Under the pieces are notes generated by a model. That model was not told where the DNA came from. It ran no database searches and saw nothing but the letters and a program-made list of their open reading frames with translations. A program made the translations under genes and the position numbers. Below are positions 58,063-64,000 of a stretch of DNA of 64,000 nucleotides, piece by piece (position 1 is the first letter of the stretch; each line of letters opens with the position of its first letter). The stretch is from positions 78,220,748 to 78,284,747 of the forward strand of contig RSEF01000004.1 of NCBI GenBank assembly GCA_003993805.1, written 5' to 3'. The stretch comes from Himantopus leucocephalus (lineage: Eukaryota > Chordata > Aves > Charadriiformes > Recurvirostridae).

Positions 58063-60192
58063 TTAATGTTACCTTTATAAAAGTATTTTGTATTTTATAT
58101 TAATTTCTTTTTGTCAAAGTATTCATAAAGTTTTCATATCTGTATTTTTATTGCTAAACCTAAAGTGAAAATTGGGTGTGCAGTTTCTAGTTTATGTGTA
58201 CAATACACAGGGGACTGAGGCACAACTATTTTTTAAAATTATATGGTTGAATATTCATAGAAGAACAAATCAATTTTCACATTTTATGATCCTCACATAG
58301 GTTTCTAGCATTGCCAAATTGGAATTAGAATGAAAATCCTTCAAGAACTTATATGGTAAAATTATGTGGTAAATTTATACGGTATTATAGCTATTGACTC
58401 AGGAAAAAAGTAGGAAGCTGAAAGCAGCTGTAAATAATATGCTATTTTCCCTTAAAAAATTTGACACACTGCTTACAATAAATCAGTGAATATGTCTAAG
58501 AATCTACTTCATATAGCAACACTATACCATCTCACAATATTTGGAATCCATGTGATGATTTTTATAATATGAAACACTTTACTAGACATTCTTATTCAAA
58601 GTAAAGATGGATGGTTTATGAACTACTTATGAGGTTTATGACAAAATATTTTTTCCTCAAATACGGTACAAAACCCACTGCAGTTACTATGGTGGCTTGA
58701 GGTTTGTCTCTACTTTAAAAATAAATCTGCAGCAAATCAAGTCTTCTCATTAATGCTCTGCAACACTACTAAAGTCATTGAGCTAGGGCATGCTTAATTG
58801 ACATTTAAATAACTGGTAGTTTCTCAGACTCTGTTCTTTATGCTCATTGTAAGCAACAAGAGGGCTAGATTTAATGGAAGGCATTTGGGGAACTTAAAGG
58901 AACCTCTGGGAAGTTATTTATCTTGCTTTACAAATGGGTACCCAAGATAGACAGATACACCTTTAGATGTGCCTGTCTTTCACTGTTAATGGTGAAGGGA
59001 GCTTAGATTTCACTGTAGTTATTGACATTATTTAGGGAGACTGAAGCAGGTAGCAAGATTTCTTGCTGTTTGCTATGCCATCTCTTAAATTCATATTAAA
59101 AATGTTAATTTAAATATTATAACACTTACTGATGTCCAATAAAATAGATCACAGTGCAACATGAAATATTATGCCTATTAAGCTCTATCCCACTTATTTA
59201 TCCACTATTCTGGGAATTATTGCCTTTTCCCAATAAGATACCACACTGAACCTGTGTTGCTGCTGTATGATTTTTTTCCTTTTTGGAAAGTTTAGAACAC
59301 TTCACTGGGGGAATTTATTCTGTATTCATTTTTGCTGCCTCTGTAAGGGTGGCTTTCCTGTTGTGTTTCCTAATAGCAATTCACTGGGAATTTATCAGAT
59401 ACTGAAGACTTGTCTAATTTTTGACACCCCAGAATCTTGAAAAACCTTATACTCCCATACACTAAGCAAATGAAAAAGCTTCTTTGCCTAACCATTAATG
59501 GTGGGCCACATCTACAAAGCTCTGGCTTTCAAATATTATATTGTAGACCAAAATTCACAAAAGTCTGACTTGACAGACAATAATAGGCACTGAGCTGACA
59601 GGCAGGGAAAATAAATCCCTATTATACAGAGATAGTGCTCTAATGAGCTGCATAGTCTGCACGCTTCCTAAACCTCGAAAACTGTGAACTAGACAACAGT
59701 AGCCTTTGTACAGATAGCTAGGCTTTACACTGGCTGAAAAAAAAAAATGCTTCAAACTGTTCGAAGATGTTTAACTTCTAAAACAGTTCTGTAAGACTAG
59801 ATTTGTCAACTAACCATGATTAATTTGGACAATAGTGATCAAGATGAGTGATTGCTCAGAATTGTGTGCCTTATTAAAAAATTGCTTTATATTTCCAATA
59901 TGGTATTTCTCACATGCTACTATTGCCTTTTCTAATGCATAGTTCATTTATATACTACTTGGAGTCACAGTAAATTTACAAATGCAAAAAACTTGAATAG
60001 GGAATGGTATTTCACTTTAGAAGACTTTTCAGAAAATAATTTGGCATCTTTCTTAGTCATATTCTAAAAAAAAATTCTCAACAGATAGCAACGTGGTCTG
60101 CTAGTGTCTTTAACAACCTACATTTTATGTACATCTGCAGAATATCAAGCCATGGCAGAAGACAAGACGGGTGAAAAATTGAGTAGGTCTTC
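58063..60192. other. Unique noncoding stretch, possibly conserved
   Basis: No gene or repeat was recognised. Between about 58736 and 59640 the text is complex and repeat-free, with GCATGCTTAATTGACATTTA and a 12-bp palindrome ACCATTAATGGT at 59491-59502. It is a candidate for conserved noncoding sequence, which only alignment can confirm. Confidence 0.55.
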
Positions 60193-60690
60193 CACAGAAT
60201 CACATACTGGTTGAGGTTGGAAGGCAGCCCTGGAGGTCATCAGGTCCAACTCCAGAGCAGGTTGCCCAGGACCATGCCCAGAGGGCCTTAGAATGTCTCT
60301 AAGGACAGAGATTCCTCAGCATCCCTGGGCAAACTGTTCCAGTGTTTAGCCACCCTCACCATAATAAAGTGTTTCCTTATGTTCATATGGAAGGTCCTGC
60401 ATTTCATTTTGTGCCCATTGCCTCTTGTCCTGTCAGTGGACATCAGTAAGAAAAGCCTGAATCCGTCTTCTTTGCACCCTCCCTTCAGATTTTTATACAC
60501 TTTGATAAGATCCCCCTGTACCTTCTCTTCTGCAGACTAAACAATCCCAGCTTTCTCAGCCTCTCTTTGTATGAAAGATGTGCCATCTTAATCATCTTAA
60601 AGGCCCTTTGTGGGGCTTTCCAGTAGCTCCATATCTCTGCTGCACAGTATGTCCATGTGTCTCTTGTACTGGGGAGCAGTAAACTGAACA
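60193..60690 (-). mobile_element. CR1 LINE, reverse, outer copy, 3' portion
   Basis: It opens at CACAGAATCACATACTGGTT and GAGGTTGGAAGGCAGCCCTG, then passes CAGGTTGCCCAGGACCATGC, CTGTTCCAGTGTTTAGCCAC, TTGCCTCTTGTCCTGTCAGT and TCTCTTGTACTGGGGAGCAG. Reverse frames at 60288-60500 and 60485-60691 carry ORF2 C-terminal blocks (RLRKLGLFSLQKRRYRGILS, MSTDRTRGNGHKMKCR), split by a frameshift. It stops abruptly at about 60690, where a forward CR1 begins; the same element resumes at 61214. Confidence 0.92.
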
Positions 60691-61213
60691 CCCCTGGTCA
60701 GGAGTAGTCAGCATGACTTCACCAAGGGGAAGTCATGATTGACAAACTTGATAAACTTCTATGATGAATTGACTAGCCTGGTAGATGAAGAGGGAGCAAT
60801 TGATATTTCCTACTTGGACTTCAGGAAGGCCTTTGACACTGTCTCCCATAACATCCTTATAGAGAAGCTGTTGATGTGTGGGCTGGATGAGCAGACAGTG
60901 ATGTGGATTGGAAACTGACTGAACGGGCAGGCCCAGAGGGTGGTGATCAGTGGCATAAAGTCTAGTTGAAGACCAGTGACTAGTGGTGTCAGGTGGTAAG
61001 GAAACACTTTTTACTGTGAGAGTGACTGAGCACTGGCACAGGTTGCTCAGAGAGACTGTGGAGCCTCCCCTCCTTGAAGATAATAAAAAAACATCTAGAC
61101 ATGGTCCTGGGCAACCTGCTGTAGGCCGTCCTGCTTGAGTAGGGGGAGTTGATCAGGATGACCTCCTGGGCTCCTTCCAACCTCAACCATTATGTGTTTC
61201 TATGATTCTGTGA
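60691..61213 (+). mobile_element. CR1 LINE, forward, nested inside the reverse copy, internally deleted
   Basis: It ends at the right with CCTTCCAACCTCAACCATTA and a TTTCTATGATTCTGTGA tail, so it is forward. The left part (60700-60960) encodes reverse-transcriptase motif text, and the right part (about 60985-61190) encodes the ORF2 C-terminus and 3' untranslated region (GAGCACTGGCACAGGTTGCT, CTAGACATGGTCCTGGGCAA). Several hundred bases that normally lie between these parts, including the catalytic YxDD region, are absent, with the join near 60975-60990. The outer reverse CR1 continues on both sides, so this element inserted later. Confidence 0.9.
60712..60918 (+). pseudogene. CR1 reverse-transcriptase fragment (broken)
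   Basis: The frame shows HDFTKGKS, an in-frame stop, then LTNLINFYDELTSLVDEE, and YLDFRKAFDTVSH, which is the conserved metal-binding motif A region of the non-LTR reverse transcriptase (first catalytic aspartate in LDF). A second stop follows WIGN. The second catalytic motif is deleted with the following segment, so no enzyme can be made. It is recorded as evidence of element identity and decay. Confidence 0.88.
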
Positions 61214-61632
61214 CACACTGCTCCAGATGGGGCCTTAGCAGTGCTGTGTAAAGGGGAAGGATCACCTCCGTCGACCTGCTGGCCATACTTCACCTAATGC
61301 AGCCCAGGATACCATTAGCCTTCTTTGCTGCAAGGGCACCCTACCTTTTCTGCAAATCTGTCTTCTAGGTGGCTGGCCCTCAGCATATAATGATGCATGG
61401 GATTATTCCTCCTTCAGTGCAGGACTTTGCACTTCCCTTTGTTGATTTTTCATGACATCACTTTGTGAATTCATGCTGACTACTCCAATCACCTTCTTGT
61501 CCTTCATGTATTTGGAAATATTTTCCAGGATTACTTGCTCCATCACCCTTCCAAGCATTGAGGTGAAGCTGACCAGCGTGGGTACTCCCTCTTTCCCTTT
61601 TTGAAGATGTTTACCAGTGTTTTCTGAGAGAT
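61214..61632 (-). mobile_element. CR1 LINE, reverse, outer copy, 5' continuation
   Basis: It resumes exactly where 60193-60690 stopped: CTGCTCCAGATGGGGCCTTA, AGCAGTGCTGTGTAAAGGGG, CACCTAATGCAGCCCAGGAT, TAGCCTTCTTTGCTGCAAGG, TTCAGTGCAGGACTTTGCAC and CCATCACCCTTCCAAGCATT are consecutive antisense CR1 landmarks. Together with the left part the outer element is about 920 bp. Its right end near 61632 follows TTTTTGAAGATGTTTACCAG. Confidence 0.9.
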
Positions 61633-64000
61633 GCCCTGCGCTGGAGCTTTAGGAAGAAACAAAAGCAGTTTTCTCGGGAGCACAAGGAGTTAATATCTTT
61701 ATATGAGATACCACATGCAGTAAAAGCTACTCAGGGTTTATTTATTGTCTGGAAGTTTTATTGATTATTTTTTTCGCTGACACTCTATCTCCTGCAAGAG
61801 AAAGAAATGCCTTCATTGAAACTATTGTCAACACGTTAAAATATGTCCCGTTAAACTAATTTCCTAATTGTTATTTCTTTTTGGTATTGCTAATTATTGG
61901 TTCAATTTGAATTACTGCTGAGACAAGTGTTCCGTTAGCATTATTCTGTAAGAATGTTGTATTAAGGTATCAAAGCTTAACTTTACTATTTAATGAGTTA
62001 CAAAGGTTGTTACAGAGCTTATTGTTATCACCAAATTCAAAAGTGTTGCCCTTTTTTCTGACAGTAGTGTCCTGATAGTGATACCACCATTACATCTGTT
62101 CTGAGCACTGTGAGATGTCTAAGGCCTGTCATTGGCTTCCCAGCAGACAAAAAATCAATGAAGCAGAGTACATACACTTAGAGTTACTTCCTTTATACAT
62201 AACAATCAGAAGACACTCTTTCACAAATAGAAACAGCTGCAAATTTTTCTCTGTCTGCAGAAAGATTGCAATGTAAATCAAGCAAAATAAATATTCTTGG
62301 TCAGGATTATTCCTTGTTTTTCAGAGTATTCACAAGAAAATTACACATAAGACAGATGACAAGAGTATAAATAAATAAGGATGTGGCTGATTTTGGTAAA
62401 AGTAATAATTGTTCTTCTGGATGCAAGAAAATATTTATTTGAATTTTAATTGCATTTGTAATATATTTCAAGCTGGATAATGTATAGATTAACAAGAATC
62501 TGCTTTCTTCATATTCTATTTTAGTAGTTTAGAAGTCCTTCCTGTACAAGAACCATCTTGCTAAACGAAACTACACATTTCAGCAAAAGGTTTTGTTCAG
62601 AGGCATCGGCAAATAGCAGACATAAAGTACTATTTGATGAATTCCCAAGGAACTCCAGTTACAACAGCTCTTTCCAGAAATCATAGGCTATGTATTGCTG
62701 TCTCATCTCCAACATCTTGGCCAAATTTTGCCTTTAAGTATTTGCCTCAAAGAAGAAAATGATGTCTCTGTTGTCTAACAAGTCTACTTTTCATAAAACT
62801 AGAAATCTCTCTCTACCGTATCTTAAAAATAAGTACACCCCATAGCTCAATATCTATAATAACATAATGTGAAAAACAAATAAGTTACACAGATCTGTGT
62901 CATAGCACAACCTGAAGTCTCCTACTCTAAAAGAAACCTATTGGATCTCTGAAACAAGATGAGCTTCCGTTGTCTCCTTGTGAATTTATTAATCCATAGA
63001 CCTGTATTTTGACTAGTATATGAATGTATGTATGTATGTCTGTATATGTTTGTTTTAATATATAAATACACAATTTTTGAAGATACGGGGTTGTTAATGT
63101 CAATTTTTCTCTTTCATCTTCTTTTTACGCCTCTTCTCCGCTATCTAATTCCTCTCTCTTGCTGCAGCTGAAACTCCAGTCTTACTGAAACCAGTTGGGG
63201 TTTTGCAATTGATTTGATAGGAGTCAAGATCTCACTCATGATGTTCATACTCTGCAAATATCTATAGGAAGCGAGCTTGCCACTCTCCTAAAACTTCCAC
63301 CTACCATGATTACTCAGCTAGCTTTGCAGTTTGCATTCAGCAATTCTTTAGTCTTTTGTAACTTAGTGTCCTTCACTCTGTAATGTTTTGTTCCTCTTGT
63401 TTTAAGCCCCTGAACTTACAAAAGTCCATTTTTTATAAAATTAGTTCAGCTAAGTCTTAAACTCCTTCAATTAATCAAGGGTTTTATTTAATAAAATATT
63501 AAAAGAGTTGAAAAATAGTCTTTTTTTGTTGTTGATACATAGCAACACTGGTCTGTTGCTTCTTGGCTTCATTTACACAAATTGGGATGACAAAAGACAG
63601 GTAGTAACATCTATTAAAGATGGCTGTTAAGGACAGCAAGGACTGGGACTTCACAGAAGGCTACTGGTAGGGGTTCAGAGAGGATATCTGACTGTTGGCT
63701 ACCTCAGAGCAGCATCAAGCTTTGATAAAGTGCTAGACTGCATCTCTTGTATGTCAAACAGCGACTGTGTGGCAATTCCAAATACAAACCAAGTCTTAAA
63801 AATCAGCCTGTGGTAATGAATGTATTTGTTTTTTAACCAAAGAAGAAAATAGTAACTGTTTTCCCCTCACAAATTCAGTTGTTTTCATAGCTTGTTTTTA
63901 GATCAGTTGTATATAGGTTATTAATTTAGAGGATTGCTTTGAGATCTACACTCCTTTGATGCTTCATTTCCTATTACATATTTTCTCTCTCTTTTTTATC
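61633..64000. other. AT-rich noncoding stretch, nothing recognised
   Basis: No gene was recognised up to the window end. It contains a (GTAT)n microsatellite at 63023-63046. Short ORFs such as 62307-62495 are chance-like. Confidence 0.6.
63023..63046 (+). repeat. (GTAT)n microsatellite
   Basis: Tetranucleotide GTAT repeated about five times with one C interruption, embedded in AT-rich sequence. Confidence 0.9.

Noticed and set aside
1..64000. CRISPR arrays, tRNA or rRNA genes, bacterial operons, integrases
   Set aside because: No regularly spaced repeats, cloverleaf-like conserved blocks or prokaryotic gene density were seen; the sequence is vertebrate nuclear DNA.

Overview
The window is vertebrate nuclear DNA and almost certainly avian. 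It is AT-rich and gene-free, and it is littered with CR1 LINE fragments that carry the CR1 3' signature (repeats of ATTCTATG at the tail). It also holds several degenerate long terminal repeats of bird endogenous retroviruses, and I see no mammalian-type SINEs. No operons, CRISPR arrays, tRNA or rRNA genes, and no convincing host protein-coding gene were found. The open reading frames present are short and mostly low-complexity, or belong to retroelements. The window is most simply intergenic DNA or the inside of a very long intron. A 100-base assembly gap lies at 33420-33519, and three single-base Ns lie at 9411, 10940 and 11070.

Layout. 1-40 is the last bases of a forward CR1. 41-6974 is repeat-poor AT-rich DNA. 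6975-7990 is a long reverse CR1. 7991-17845 is mostly unique sequence with a 129-bp tandem duplication bracketed by Ns (10925-11200) and one exon-like reverse ORF (13992-14375). 17846-19429 holds two LTRs of different families, back to back in opposite orientation. 20680-20990 is a very old CR1/L3-like fragment. 23283-23838 is a third LTR. 23839-33394 is largely unique, with one LTR-like GC-richer block near 30.1-30.8 kb. 33886-34736 is a reverse CR1, followed by a roughly 105-bp block that recurs 1.4 kb downstream. 39146-40677 holds two further fragments of the LTR family seen at 17.9 kb. 46765-47232 is a young-looking forward CR1 with an open C-terminal reading frame. From 51.9 to 61.6 kb retroelements are dense: four reverse CR1 copies, one reverse LTR at 56266-57000, and a nested insertion in which a forward CR1 (60691-61213) has split a reverse CR1 (60193-61632). 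The rest, to 64000, is AT-rich unique sequence.

How parts work together. There is no gene system here; the history is one of repeated retrotransposon insertion and decay. Several unique stretches (about 25.80, 44.39, 54.88 and 58.74 kb) look like the conserved noncoding elements typical of avian gene deserts, but this rests on appearance only and needs a multi-species alignment. I did not find an undescribed biological system. The most checkable oddities are the nested CR1, the three-copy LTR family, the paired local duplication at 34.7/36.1 kb, the exon-like ORF at 14 kb and the N-flanked tandem duplication.
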